64,000 nucleotides of DNA from the NCBI GenBank assembly GCA_020444165.1, contig JAHLLK010000010.1, positions 1 to 64,000 on the forward strand, written 5' to 3'. Under the pieces are notes generated by a model. That model did not search any database, had not been told where the DNA came from, and worked only from the letters and a program-made list of their open reading frames with translations. Made by a program: the position numbers and the translations under genes. The stretch is from Deltaproteobacteria bacterium. GTDB lineage: Bacteria > Desulfobacterota > Desulfarculia > Desulfarculales > Desulfarculaceae. The stretch's first letter is position 1. Each line of letters starts with the position of its first letter. Shown here in pieces: positions 26,061-35,288 of the stretch.

Positions 26061-27743
26061 ATGGAGCTGGACAAGGTCTTTTTTTACGCCATCGGCGGCC
26101 TGGGCATGTTCCTCTACGGCATGAAGCTCATGTCCACCGGCCTGCAAAAGGTGGCGGGTGATCGCCTGCGCAACTTCCTGGAGGTGGTTTCCTCCAACCG
26201 GGTGGTGGGGGCCCTGGTGGGCATGTCGGTCACCGCCCTGGTGCAATCCTCCTCCCTGACCACCGTGACCCTGGTGGGCTTTGTCAACGCCGGGCTCATG
26301 AACCTCACCCAGGCGGTGGGGGTGATCCTGGGCGCCAACGTGGGCACCACGGTCACCGCCCAGATCATCGCCTTCAAGGTAACCAACATGGCCTTGGTGG
26401 CCATTTTCCTGGGCATGGTGGCCAAACTCTTCGCCCCCCGGCGCAAATGGACCTGGTGGGGCGAGGTGGTGCTGGGATTCGGCCTGTTGTTCTACGGGAT
26501 GACCACCATGTCGAGCGGCTTTGCCCCGCTCCGCACCCATCCTGAGTTTATCAAATTCTTCACCGCCTTCGACGCCTCCAACCTGGGCGGCGTGATTTTG
26601 TGCGTGGCCACGGGCACCGTACTGACCATGATCCTGCAGTCCAGCTCAGCCACCGTGGGCATCACCATCGCCATGGCCAGCCAGGGCCTGTTGAACCTGC
26701 CGGGCTCGGTGGCCCTGATCCTGGGCGACAACATCGGCACCACCATCACCGCGGAACTGGCCTCCATCGGCGGCAACCTCACGGCCCGGCGGGCCGCCCG
26801 GGCCCACACCATGTTCAACGTGCTGGGGGTGTGTTACATCGTAGTCCTCTTCGACCCCTTTCTGCACCTCATCTCCTGGGTCACCGGGCTGTTGGGCGTG
26901 GGCCCGGCGGAGACGCTGGTGGGGGGCGAGAAACCCAACATCGCCCGTTACATCGCCAACGCGCACACCGTGTTCAACGTCATCAACGCCGTGGTGTTCC
27001 TCTTTGCCCTGCCGCTGTTGACCAAGGCGGCCGTCCGCTTCACCCTGGGCAAGGAGAAGGAGCGGGGGCTGGAAAACCTGGGCGCCCCCCAGTTCCTGGA
27101 CTACAAGTTCGTGGACAACCCCAGCGTGGCCCTGGCCCAGGCCGTGGACGAGGTGGTGCACATGGGCGAGATCGTCCAGGCCATGTACCAGGAAGTCACC
27201 GAGGTGATGTTCAGCCGCAAGCGCGAGGCGCTGTCCCGCTGGAAACAAAGCGAGGACGCCCTGGACCGCCTGCAAAAGGAGATCACCGAGTTCCTGGTGC
27301 AGGTGAGCCAGGGGGCCATCAGCGACCAGGAGAGCCACGAGCTGGCCGCCCTGATGCGCATGGCCAACAACGTGGAGCGGGTGGGCGACTCGGTGGAGAA
27401 CCTGGCCGAGGCCCTGGAGGAGATGCTGGAGACGGGCACCTGGCCCACCGAGGCCGGCGTGGGGGATTACCGCCAGATACGCGACCAGGTGTCCCATTTC
27501 CTGGAGCTTACCGTGCGGGGCATCCGCGAGCGGGACAAGGGAATCGCCCCCATGGCCAAACAGATGGAAGATTCCATCGACGACATGCGGGAAACCATGC
27601 GGGATAACCACGTCCAGCGGCTGGGGGCCGGGATCTGCGCCGTGGACGCGGGGCTCCTCTTTGTGGACTTGCTCAACAACTTCGAGAAGATCGGCGACTA
27701 CTGCTACAATATCGCCCGGGCGTTGCGCGGGCCCAAGCGCTAG
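26061..27743 (+). CDS. Na+/phosphate cotransporter family protein with PhoU-like domain
   Basis: 560 aa inner-membrane protein of the NptA/Na-Pi-cotransporter II family. Two inverted repeats each carry the QSSS signature: TALVQSSSLTTVTLVGFVNA (about 54-73) and TMILQSSSATVGITIAMAS (about 192). Each is followed by a GANVGTT or GDNIGTT motif, and about eight to nine transmembrane helices are present. The C-terminal ~200 residues (from about 355) form a helical PhoU-like domain with LMRMANNVERVGDSVENLAE and LNNFEKIGDYCYNIARAL. It probably imports phosphate with sodium. It is divergent from the pstS-like gene, and an MFS transporter starts 3 bases after its stop. Confidence 0.94.
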   Translation: MELDKVFFYAIGGLGMFLYGMKLMSTGLQKVAGDRLRNFLEVVSSNRVVGALVGMSVTALVQSSSLTTVTLVGFVNAGLMNLTQAVGVILGANVGTTVTAQIIAFKVTNMALVAIFLGMVAKLFAPRRKWTWWGEVVLGFGLLFYGMTTMSSGFAPLRTHPEFIKFFTAFDASNLGGVILCVATGTVLTMILQSSSATVGITIAMASQGLLNLPGSVALILGDNIGTTITAELASIGGNLTARRAARAHTMFNVLGVCYIVVLFDPFLHLISWVTGLLGVGPAETLVGGEKPNIARYIANAHTVFNVINAVVFLFALPLLTKAAVRFTLGKEKERGLENLGAPQFLDYKFVDNPSVALAQAVDEVVHMGEIVQAMYQEVTEVMFSRKREALSRWKQSEDALDRLQKEITEFLVQVSQGAISDQESHELAALMRMANNVERVGDSVENLAEALEEMLETGTWPTEAGVGDYRQIRDQVSHFLELTVRGIRERDKGIAPMAKQMEDSIDDMRETMRDNHVQRLGAGICAVDAGLLFVDLLNNFEKIGDYCYNIARALRGPKR

Positions 27744-27746
27744 GCT

Positions 27747-28988
27747 GTGGTCCCGCGCCGCCCAGAGGCCGGGCCGGGGGAAACGGCCCTGGGTTCCGCG
27801 ACCGCCGCCCGGAGCGCCGGGGAGCGCCCGGGGCGGCGCTGGGTCATCCCGCCGGCCGGGGTGCTCCTCACCATCACCTCCGGCCACCTGGTCCACGACG
27901 TCTACTCCAGCTTCCTGGCGCTCCTGCTGCCACTGCTCATCACCAAGTTCTCCCTGTCCATGCTCCTGGCCGGGGGCCTGACCCTGTTCTTCCGCCTGCC
28001 CTTCTTCCTCACCCCCCTGTTGGGGGTGTGGGCCGAGGGCCGGGATCTGTCCCTGGCCTTTGCCCTCACCCCGGCGGGCATCGCCCTGTCCATGTGCCTG
28101 TTGGGCCTGCCGCCCTCCTACCTGGGCTTGGGGCTCCTCCTTTTGGCCGGCGGGGTGGCGGCCTGCCTCTGCCATCTGGCCGGGCCGGTGATCGTGGCCA
28201 ACCTGTCCGGCAGCCGCCTGGGGCGGGGCATGGCCTGGTGGATGACCGCCGGGGAAGTGGCCCGCACCCTGGGGCCCCTGGCCGCGGTGGCGGCCCTGGA
28301 GGGCTTCGGCCTGCCGGGGCTGTGGCCCCTGGCCCTGCCCGGGGTGCTGGTCACCGTGGCCCTGATTTGGCTGAGCCCCTCCTTCCGGGCGGTGCGCCCC
28401 CCCGGGGAGCGCCCGGCCGCGGCCGGCGGCTGGCGGGAACTCCTGCCCCTGGCGTGGCCGGTGTTCCTGTTGGTTTGGGCCCGGACGCTGGTGGTGAGCA
28501 CCCTGGTGAACTACCTGCCCACCTATCTGGTGGGCCGGGGCGAGCCCTTGTGGTTCGGCGGGGTGGCCCTGACCCTCCTGGAAGGGGCCGGGGTGCTGGG
28601 AACCCTGGGCGGGGGCCAGCTCAGCGACCGCTGGGGCCGGCGGCCGGTCTTGGCCTTCTCCCTGGTGGTTCCCCCGGCCCTGGTGCTGGCCCTGGTCCAT
28701 CTGCCGGCCGCTTGGGCGCCGGCGGTGCTGATCCTGTTGGGCCTGGCCGCCTTCTCCACCGCCCCGGTGACCATGGCCGTGGTGCAGGAAAGCCTGCCCT
28801 CGCGGCGCTCGGCGGCCAACGGCCTGTACATGGGGGTGAGCTTCAGCCTTACCGCCCTGGTGCTGTTGGCCGTGGGCTGGGCCGTGGACCACTGGGGCTT
28901 CGACGCCACCCTCACCGTGGGCGCCGTGGTCTCCTGGACCGGCTTGGCCGCCCTGCCGCTGATCCCCCGCCGGCCCGCCGCGGCGTAG
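27747..28988 (+). CDS. Major facilitator superfamily transporter (Fsr-like)
   Basis: Twelve-helix MFS protein, up to 413 aa. SGHLVHDVYSSFLALLLPLL in the first helix is typical of the fosmidomycin-resistance-type (Fsr) subgroup. The loop motif QLSDRWGRRPVLAFSLV (G-x-x-x-D-R-x-G-R-R) lies between helices 8 and 9. The GTG at 27747 is immediately after the upstream stop. The first ~35 residues are Pro/Gly/Arg-rich and unlike a transporter, so the true start may be further in. The substrate is unknown. It is co-directional with, and probably co-transcribed with, the Na/Pi transporter gene. Confidence 0.85.
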   Translation: MVPRRPEAGPGETALGSATAARSAGERPGRRWVIPPAGVLLTITSGHLVHDVYSSFLALLLPLLITKFSLSMLLAGGLTLFFRLPFFLTPLLGVWAEGRDLSLAFALTPAGIALSMCLLGLPPSYLGLGLLLLAGGVAACLCHLAGPVIVANLSGSRLGRGMAWWMTAGEVARTLGPLAAVAALEGFGLPGLWPLALPGVLVTVALIWLSPSFRAVRPPGERPAAAGGWRELLPLAWPVFLLVWARTLVVSTLVNYLPTYLVGRGEPLWFGGVALTLLEGAGVLGTLGGGQLSDRWGRRPVLAFSLVVPPALVLALVHLPAAWAPAVLILLGLAAFSTAPVTMAVVQESLPSRRSAANGLYMGVSFSLTALVLLAVGWAVDHWGFDATLTVGAVVSWTGLAALPLIPRRPAAA

Positions 28989-29085
28989 GAAGTTTTTCGG
29001 AGGGAGAGGAAGATGTGGGGGGAACCCCCTTTTTTTGAAAAAAAAGGGGGTTCCCCCCCCACCCCCCACCCCCAAAAAAACTTGG
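28989..29085. repeat. Long G/C-base, A/T-apex palindrome, copy P4
   Basis: Perfect 20-bp stem, 29017-29036 with 29039-29058, and a 2-base loop. The outer dyad AGTTTTT at 28991-28997 faces AAAAAAACTT at 29074-29083. It starts directly after the MFS stop codon. Confidence 0.9.
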
Positions 29086-29320
29086 TGATTTAAAGCGGAT
29101 TGTGCCCTGGTCAGCTGTCTGCCGTAAATCCCCCCGGCAGAGGCTGATCGGCCCAAAACAACTGTGGCCTGCTTACTCCGCCAGGCTTCTGAAGGGGCTT
29201 GCCGCTGGCCGGGACGGCTCGCCCCGCTTACGAAAGCGGCCCAAGGGGTTTGGTGCCTCGCTGGTGCCGCGGCCAGCAAGGAAACCCCGCCGAGCCTGCC
29301 CCGACTCCCAACCCATTGAA
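29086..29320. other. Spacer between two palindromes
   Basis: About 235 bases lying between palindromes P4 and P5, in the gap between the convergent MFS and tamB genes. It has small hairpins (CTGCCG...CGGCAG near 29120, CCGCTT-ACGA-AAGCGG near 29227) but no gene or known element was recognised. Confidence 0.4.
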
Positions 29321-29414
29321 GTTTTTTGGGGGATGGGGGGTGTGGGGGGAAGGGCCCTTTTTTTCAAAAAAGGGCCCTTCCCCCCACATCTTCCCCATTC
29401 TCCGACATACTCCT
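29318..29414. repeat. Long G/C-base, A/T-apex palindrome, copy P5
   Basis: Perfect 23-bp stem, 29341-29363 with 29366-29388, and a 2-base loop. The stem carries AAGGGCCC where other copies have AACCCC, yet pairing is complete. The outer dyad is GAAGTTTTTTGGGG (29318-29331) facing the C-rich, A-containing right flank. It lies immediately downstream of tamB. Confidence 0.9.
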
Positions 29415-32400
29415 ACTGAAAATCATAATTGAAGATCACGTCGATGCCGGAATCCCGGGTGGAGCCCACCTGGCTTTCCAGGGAGATGTAGGGCCCCAGG
29501 CGGTACTCCAGGCCCACGCTCTGGCCGGGGTCGCGGCCCACGGACTGGCGGTAGCGCAGGTAGAGGTCCGGGCCCAGGTACTTGCCGGCCTCCAGGGAGG
29601 AGCCGGAGGTGGGATTGTCGTGCACGGTCACCACGTCCGGGGCCAGGTCCGGCCCGAAGATGCGCTCCATCTCCTCCCGGCCCTCCTGGCCCAGGAGCGC
29701 CAGGGCTTGCAGGGACAGCTCGCTGGACTGGCCCTGGTTCAGGGAGGCCACCGGCTGGCCGAAGATGATGGTGGACAGGATGTCGGCCTGGGACATGGGC
29801 GGCTCGCTGGCCAGCTGCACCTGGGGCTTCCTGGCCGTGCCGGAGATGTTGACCAGCACCTTGGTCCCGCCCTGGTTCAGCACCGCCTGGGCCGACAAGA
29901 GGGGATTGGGCCCGGGCTGGCCCGCAAAGTCGGCAAAACCCTGCTGGGCCACGAAACGCCGTCCCCGGACGATCACCACCCCCCGGCTGAGGATCACCTT
30001 GTCGTAGTACAACAGGGGCTGGTCCGGCTCCTTGACCGCGTGCACCCCGCCGGTCAACAGGAGCCAGCCGTCGTGGCCCTCCACCCGGAGCCCTTTTTGC
30101 AGGTCCAGATGCACGTCCACCGCGGCCGCCTGCAAGAAGCGCGGCAGCTCGGCCGCCGGGGCCTGGCCGCCCCACGGCGGCGGCTCCTCGCCGGGTTTCA
30201 TGATGATCACGTCCGCGTGGCCCGGAGTGGCGGAAAAATCCACCTGGATGAACACCGAGAGCGGCACGATGGCGCCGGTCAGCCGGGGCTCGGCCGGGCT
30301 CCCCGCCAATTTGAAGTCCGCGTCCGTGGTCACCTGGCCCAGGGTGCCCAGGGACACCACCACCTGCCGGGCGGTCACGGTCAGGTCCAGGCGCCCCTGA
30401 TCCCGCCACGGCAGGTCCAGGACCCCTGCGACGGTGACCAGGCCGCCGCTCTTGGCGGTGAGCTTCTCCACGGTGATGCGGCCGTTGTGCACCTTGATCT
30501 GGGCGTCGATGGGCCCCACGGCCTGGTTGTTGGCCAGGATGGTCAGGGCGCCGCCCTCCAGGGTCAGCCCGCCCTCCAGGTTGGGCCGCTCCAGGGTGCC
30601 GTCCCAGGTGAAATCGCCGGTTACCACGCCCCGCACCCCGCCCACCCCGGGGAACAGGGGCTCCAGGTAGCTCACGGGCAGCCGCGAGGCCCAGGCTCGG
30701 CCGCTGAAACCCTGGGCCGTGGGCTCCCACACCGGGGGCCGCAGGCTGATGGTGAGGCCCAGCTCGCTCTTGGCCTGCAACACCGGCTGGCCCGCCACCA
30801 GGATCGCGCCCTCCAGGCGGAGCAGCTCGGCGGCGAAGTCGCCTGCGAAGTCCACCTCGCCGTGGCCCAGGGGGCCCAGATCCAGACGGGTCACCCGGCC
30901 CTGGGCCTTGATCAGCGGCGCGTCCAGGGTCCCCGACAAATGGGCCTGCAAATCCAGGCGGCCGCCCCGCCGGGGCAGGGGGAAATAGGCCAGCAGCAGG
31001 TTCAGGTCCAGGTCGTGGCCTTGTACCTCGGCCGTCACCTGGCCGGTGGGGCTGAAGTTCAGGTCCGCCGCCACCCGCTGCTCCTTCTGGGTCAGCACCA
31101 GGCCGCTCACCACGATCTTGTCCCGGCCCAGGATCAGGCCGGCCCGGCCGCTCTGGCGCCAGGTGGCCAGGCCGGCCGGGGTGAGGAACAAGCCGCTCAC
31201 CTGGCCCTCCAGGGGCAGGGCCAGGGGGCCCGGGCTGGTGAAGGTGAGGCCGCCGCCCAGATCCGGGCCGTGGGCCGCGAGCTTCAGGGTGCGCCCCGTG
31301 TCCCGGCTGATGACCTCCGCCTCCAGGGTGTCGAAGAACACCTCGCCGGAGTGCCAGGCCGTGGACTCCAGGCGCACCCGGCCCCGGGGGTGGGGCCAGA
31401 TGGGGCTCAGATTGGCCTCCAGCCGCATGGACTGCATGTCCGCGAAGCGGGTGATCACCTGGCTGCCCTGGGCCTTGCCGGCCAGGGACAGGCGGTCCCA
31501 GGGCCCCCAAAGCCGTCCCTCGGCGGTGAGCCCGCCGGAGAACACCGAGGGCGGCAGCAGGTTCAGCTTTTCCAGGGCGTCCAACAGGCGGCGCGCGTCG
31601 GGCAGGTCCAGGTTGTAGGCGAGGTCCACCTGCCGGGGGTCCAGGCTGCCCGTGGCGGTCAGATGGGCCAACTCGGAGACCACCTCCAGGTTGGTGAGCC
31701 GCCAGGCCCAGTCCTGGAGTTCGCCCTGGGCGGTCAGGGTGTCCAGGGAGATGCCCGGGGCCAGGAGCGAGGGCCCCAGGTTCAGGGTCACCCGGGCGGG
31801 GCCCTGGCCCTGGGCCGGGGTCAGTTCCCCCTGGCCGCTCAACTTGGCCTGGCCCAGCACGGCGGGCAGCCAGGCGGCCAACAAGGGCGGGGCCGAGAGG
31901 TCCTGGAACTTGACCTGCGCCGCCAAGGGCCGGGGAGCCGCCCAATCGGCCACTTCCAAGGCCCCAGAGCCCTCCAGGGAGCCCCAGGGCCCCCGGCCGG
32001 CCAGGTTGCCCACGGTGACCACCCCTTCGGCCAGGGCGGCCTCACAGGTCACTCCGCCGGCCTCCAGGCCCGGGGTGGCCAGGCTGGCCAGCTCGGCCGA
32101 AAGCTGGGCCGTGGCCGCGGGCGAGGTGGGCAGGCCTTGGCCGGTCAGGTCCAAGCGGCCGGTGAGCCGGAAGCTCCGGGGGGAGAGGCCCCAGGCGGCC
32201 AGGTCCAGGCCGCGGAAGGAAGCCTTCACGTGGTAGGCCCCCGGCTCCGGGCCCAGGCGGGTTTGCAGGTCCAGCTCGCCGCCGGCCCGCCGGAGCTGGG
32301 CTTGCAGGTCCAGGTCGTCCAGGGGCCCGGTGAGGGAAGCCACCAGTTCCAAGGGCGCGCCGGCGGGCAGCTGCCGGGCCACGCCCCAGGGCAAGCGGTG

Positions 32401-33144
32401 GGGCTCCAGTCCCTGGCCCTGCACCTCCAGGGACAAGCGCGAGGGGTCCCGCTGCAAATCCCAGCGCAGTTTACCCGTGAGTTTTTGTCCCGCCACGGCC
32501 AGGTCGGCCTGGTGCACGGTCAGGCGCTCGTTCAGGTAGCTGACAGCGCCCCTCACCTCCACCGGCTGGGACCAGTCCGTGAGCCAGGCCTTGCCACCCT
32601 TCATCTCTGCGTGCAGGTTGGGGCCGCCGGTGACGGTGAGGCTGAAACGTCCGGTGATGGCCAGGTCCTGGCCGCGCAAGACCGGCCCCAACTCGCCGCC
32701 GCCCTCCAGGCTGCCGTCCTCGATCACCAGCTTTGGTATCAAAAGGGCCAGGGCCGGCGGGGCGCTCTGGTCGTCGGGGAAGTCGGGCAGGGGCAGGACC
32801 AGGTGGGGCGCCTCGGCCCGCACCGTGCGGAGGTTCAGCACCCCGCCGATGAGGGAGATCAGGTTGTAGTCCGCGGACACCCGGCGGGCCGCGAACCAGG
32901 TGCCCTGGGGGCTGGTGAGGCGGGGCTCCAGCAGGGTGAAGCCGGTGAGCAAATTGCCCTCCAGCCCGGCCACGGTCAGCTCCGAGCCCAGGGAGGTCCG
33001 CACCTCTGCCTGGGCCTGGGCCAACAGCCAAGCCCGCACGTCGGGGTTCTGGGCCAGCCACCAGGCCGCCACCGGGGTCAGCAGCAAGAGGGCCAACAGG
33101 AGGCTCAACAGGCCCGTGAGCAGTCTGGCGGCCCACACCCCCAT
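29413..33144 (-). CDS. tamB: Translocation and assembly module protein TamB
   Basis: 1243 aa. An N-terminal inner-membrane anchor (about 6-28, LLTGLLSLLLALLLLTPVAAWWL) is followed by a very long beta-rich periplasmic region of repeated short amphipathic strands (LDLTGQGL, LRLEGAILVAGQ and similar). It ends in the TamB/DUF490 C-terminal domain, finishing YRLGPYISLESQVGSTRDS then IDVIFNYDFQ. TamB-family proteins span the periplasm and are linked to outer-membrane protein assembly and phospholipid transport. The start ATG overlaps the tamA stop by one base (TGATG arrangement at 33142-33146), so the two are coupled. The length is in the usual range for TamB. Confidence 0.94.
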   Translation of the reverse strand: MGVWAARLLTGLLSLLLALLLLTPVAAWWLAQNPDVRAWLLAQAQAEVRTSLGSELTVAGLEGNLLTGFTLLEPRLTSPQGTWFAARRVSADYNLISLIGGVLNLRTVRAEAPHLVLPLPDFPDDQSAPPALALLIPKLVIEDGSLEGGGELGPVLRGQDLAITGRFSLTVTGGPNLHAEMKGGKAWLTDWSQPVEVRGAVSYLNERLTVHQADLAVAGQKLTGKLRWDLQRDPSRLSLEVQGQGLEPHRLPWGVARQLPAGAPLELVASLTGPLDDLDLQAQLRRAGGELDLQTRLGPEPGAYHVKASFRGLDLAAWGLSPRSFRLTGRLDLTGQGLPTSPAATAQLSAELASLATPGLEAGGVTCEAALAEGVVTVGNLAGRGPWGSLEGSGALEVADWAAPRPLAAQVKFQDLSAPPLLAAWLPAVLGQAKLSGQGELTPAQGQGPARVTLNLGPSLLAPGISLDTLTAQGELQDWAWRLTNLEVVSELAHLTATGSLDPRQVDLAYNLDLPDARRLLDALEKLNLLPPSVFSGGLTAEGRLWGPWDRLSLAGKAQGSQVITRFADMQSMRLEANLSPIWPHPRGRVRLESTAWHSGEVFFDTLEAEVISRDTGRTLKLAAHGPDLGGGLTFTSPGPLALPLEGQVSGLFLTPAGLATWRQSGRAGLILGRDKIVVSGLVLTQKEQRVAADLNFSPTGQVTAEVQGHDLDLNLLLAYFPLPRRGGRLDLQAHLSGTLDAPLIKAQGRVTRLDLGPLGHGEVDFAGDFAAELLRLEGAILVAGQPVLQAKSELGLTISLRPPVWEPTAQGFSGRAWASRLPVSYLEPLFPGVGGVRGVVTGDFTWDGTLERPNLEGGLTLEGGALTILANNQAVGPIDAQIKVHNGRITVEKLTAKSGGLVTVAGVLDLPWRDQGRLDLTVTARQVVVSLGTLGQVTTDADFKLAGSPAEPRLTGAIVPLSVFIQVDFSATPGHADVIIMKPGEEPPPWGGQAPAAELPRFLQAAAVDVHLDLQKGLRVEGHDGWLLLTGGVHAVKEPDQPLLYYDKVILSRGVVIVRGRRFVAQQGFADFAGQPGPNPLLSAQAVLNQGGTKVLVNISGTARKPQVQLASEPPMSQADILSTIIFGQPVASLNQGQSSELSLQALALLGQEGREEMERIFGPDLAPDVVTVHDNPTSGSSLEAGKYLGPDLYLRYRQSVGRDPGQSVGLEYRLGPYISLESQVGSTRDSGIDVIFNYDFQ

Positions 33145-34991
33145 CAGAAGGCCTGCCCCACGCTCAGATACACCTCATAATCGTCGTTCAAGGGCGAGTC
33201 CTCCGGGGGGTTCAACTGGTAACCAAAATCCAGGCGCAAGGGGCCCACCGGGGTGTTGTAGCGGAGCCCCACCCCGGCGGTGAAGCGGAGCGGCTCGCCG
33301 TCGATCTTGATGCTCTCAAAGGCGTTGCCCGCGTCCACGAACACCACCCCGCCCAAGGGGGAGTAGATGGGAAAACGCAACTCCAGGCTGCCCTCCACCA
33401 TGGCCTCGCCGCCCAGGGGCTTGCCCTGGGAGTCCAGGGGACCCAGGCTCTGGTAGGGATAACCGCGCACGCTGTCCGCGCCGCCGGGGAAGAATCGCCG
33501 GATCAGGGGGATGCGGTCGGTGCCCGGCAGCTTGTAGGCCACGCCGGCCTTTATCCGGGAGGCCAGGTACACTTCCTTGCCCACGTAGGGCAGGGGCAGC
33601 ACGTGGCGCAGGTCGGCCTCGGGCCGCACGAAATCCAGCTCCGAGCCCAGGACGTCCAGGGAGGTTTCCACCCTCAGGATGAACAGGGTCCCCTCGGTGG
33701 GGTTCAAGAGCGAGTTCCGGCCGTCGTACTTGAGGCCCACCGGGATGCTGGAAATGAAAAAGTCCTGCTTTTCAAAGGAGGGGTCCGGCACGTCGGTCTT
33801 CAGGTCGGTTATGTTGTCGGTTTCCACATTGTAGCCCGCGTACACCGACCATTTCTTGTCCAACTCCCGCACCAACACCGGAGTCGCAAAGAGCCGGCGG
33901 TCCAAATAGGCTTCCTCGTCCAGCTCCTCCAGGCCCCCCCGCACCACCAGGGCGGTCTTGCTGGTGAAGATGTCCGGCACGTGCAGGTCGGCCAACAGGC
34001 CCTGGTAGATGCTGCTGTACTTGCCCTCCAGGGTCAGGGTCTCGTTCCAACCCAGGAGGTTGCGGTTGACCTGCTGGAGCTTCACCCGGAACTGGTCCTC
34101 GTTGCCCCAGCCCAGGCCCAGCTGGATGCTCTGGGCCGGCCGTTCCACCACCTCCAGCACCACCGGCACCTCTTGGCCGGAGATCTCCCCATACTTGGTG
34201 TGCACGGCCACGGTGGAGAAAAAGCCGGTGTCCATGACCGCCAGCCGGGTGGCGTCCAGGTCATCCAGATTGAAGGGCTCACCCCGGTTGTAAGTGAGCT
34301 GGCGCAGGATATAGGTGTCGGACACCCGGGTGTTGCCGGTGACCCGGGTGCGGCCGAACAACAGCCGGGGGCCGGGGTCGATCTGAAAGCGGACGACTAC
34401 CCGGTTCTCCTCCGGGTACACCAGCACCTGGCCCTGCACCTTGCCCTCGGGGTGGGCTTCGTTGCCCAGGGCGTTCTTCAGGCGGGACTTGCTGAGGTCA
34501 TACTCCTCCAGACGGAAGCGCGTGCCCTTGGGCAGGCTGATCTGCTGCTTCAGGAGGTCCTGCCACGTTTCCCGCGCCCGTTGGTCCGGGTACAAAAGCT
34601 CCACCTTCTCCACCAGGGCGGGTGGACCCTCGTCGATGGTGAACTCCACGTCCACGGAATCGCCACCCAGGTGCTTCAGCTTGCTGGTAACCTTGCAGTT
34701 GTAAAAGCCGTTGTCGTGGTAAAGCCGCAGGATGCGCTGGGTGTCCCGGGCCAGGCGGAACTTGTCCACCCGGTTGTCCCGCTCCAACAGGCCGGCGGAA
34801 TGGGTTTCCAACTGGCTCAGGATTTCTTTTTGCGGAATGGACTGGGCCCCCAAAAGGCGGACCTGGGACACCAGCCAGGAATCGGCCTCGGGGGTAGGCT
34901 CCGCGGGCAGGCCCTCGTACTGGGGATCGCCAGGGAAAAAGGGGCCGGCCCAGGCCGGGGGGGCCAGCCAGGACCACAGGAGCAAAGCCAA
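33144..34991 (-). CDS. tamA: BamA/TamA-family outer-membrane assembly protein
   Basis: Omp85-family protein of about 615 aa from the TTG at 34991. It has N-terminal POTRA domains (VSQVRLLGAQSIPQKEILSQ at about residue 41; VEKVELLYPDQ; FGRTRVTGNTRVSDTYI at about 212). A C-terminal 16-strand barrel has the RFFPGGADSVRGYPYQSLGP motif (G/V-R-G-Y/F box) and ends YEVYLSVGQAF with a terminal Phe. Its pairing with tamB supports the TamA assignment. The start is unclear. The frame is open to a TGA at 35076-35078 and the signal peptide extends upstream of the TTG (LARCAASLLALLLWSWLAPP), but no ATG or GTG lies there. Confidence 0.92.
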   Translation of the reverse strand: MALLLWSWLAPPAWAGPFFPGDPQYEGLPAEPTPEADSWLVSQVRLLGAQSIPQKEILSQLETHSAGLLERDNRVDKFRLARDTQRILRLYHDNGFYNCKVTSKLKHLGGDSVDVEFTIDEGPPALVEKVELLYPDQRARETWQDLLKQQISLPKGTRFRLEEYDLSKSRLKNALGNEAHPEGKVQGQVLVYPEENRVVVRFQIDPGPRLLFGRTRVTGNTRVSDTYILRQLTYNRGEPFNLDDLDATRLAVMDTGFFSTVAVHTKYGEISGQEVPVVLEVVERPAQSIQLGLGWGNEDQFRVKLQQVNRNLLGWNETLTLEGKYSSIYQGLLADLHVPDIFTSKTALVVRGGLEELDEEAYLDRRLFATPVLVRELDKKWSVYAGYNVETDNITDLKTDVPDPSFEKQDFFISSIPVGLKYDGRNSLLNPTEGTLFILRVETSLDVLGSELDFVRPEADLRHVLPLPYVGKEVYLASRIKAGVAYKLPGTDRIPLIRRFFPGGADSVRGYPYQSLGPLDSQGKPLGGEAMVEGSLELRFPIYSPLGGVVFVDAGNAFESIKIDGEPLRFTAGVGLRYNTPVGPLRLDFGYQLNPPEDSPLNDDYEVYLSVGQAF

Positions 34992-35288
34992 CAGGGATGC
35001 CGCGCACCGGGCAAGGCGGGGCCTCTGCCGGCCCCGGGGGCGGGAGCAAATATAGGCTTGGGGATTAGTAATCTGTCATCCTCGTAAAATTCCCGCCGGG
35101 CCGGTCCCTGGCCAGACGCGGGGCTACGGAAATACCGGCCGCCGCTTACTTCGCGTAAAATGATAATGGATACGGCCGGACCCCACAACCTATTGCCGCG
35201 GAAGGCGGGCTTTCCTTGGGGGGTGGGGGCGGAAAAATCTGCGCACGGCGGGAGGGCGGCTGGCCGGCCCGTCCCGGGGAGGCGGAGC

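Noticed and set aside
8361..29414. Reading the five G/C-base, A/T-apex palindromes as ordinary intrinsic terminators
   Set aside because: The T-run is at the apex of the stem, not after it. Their convergent-gene placement is still noted as a finding.
29326..33180. A 1284-residue open frame on the plus strand opposite tamB
   Set aside because: It mirrors tamB, is rich in Gly/Gln/His/Arg, matches no family and has no ribosome site. It is a G/C-driven antisense shadow.
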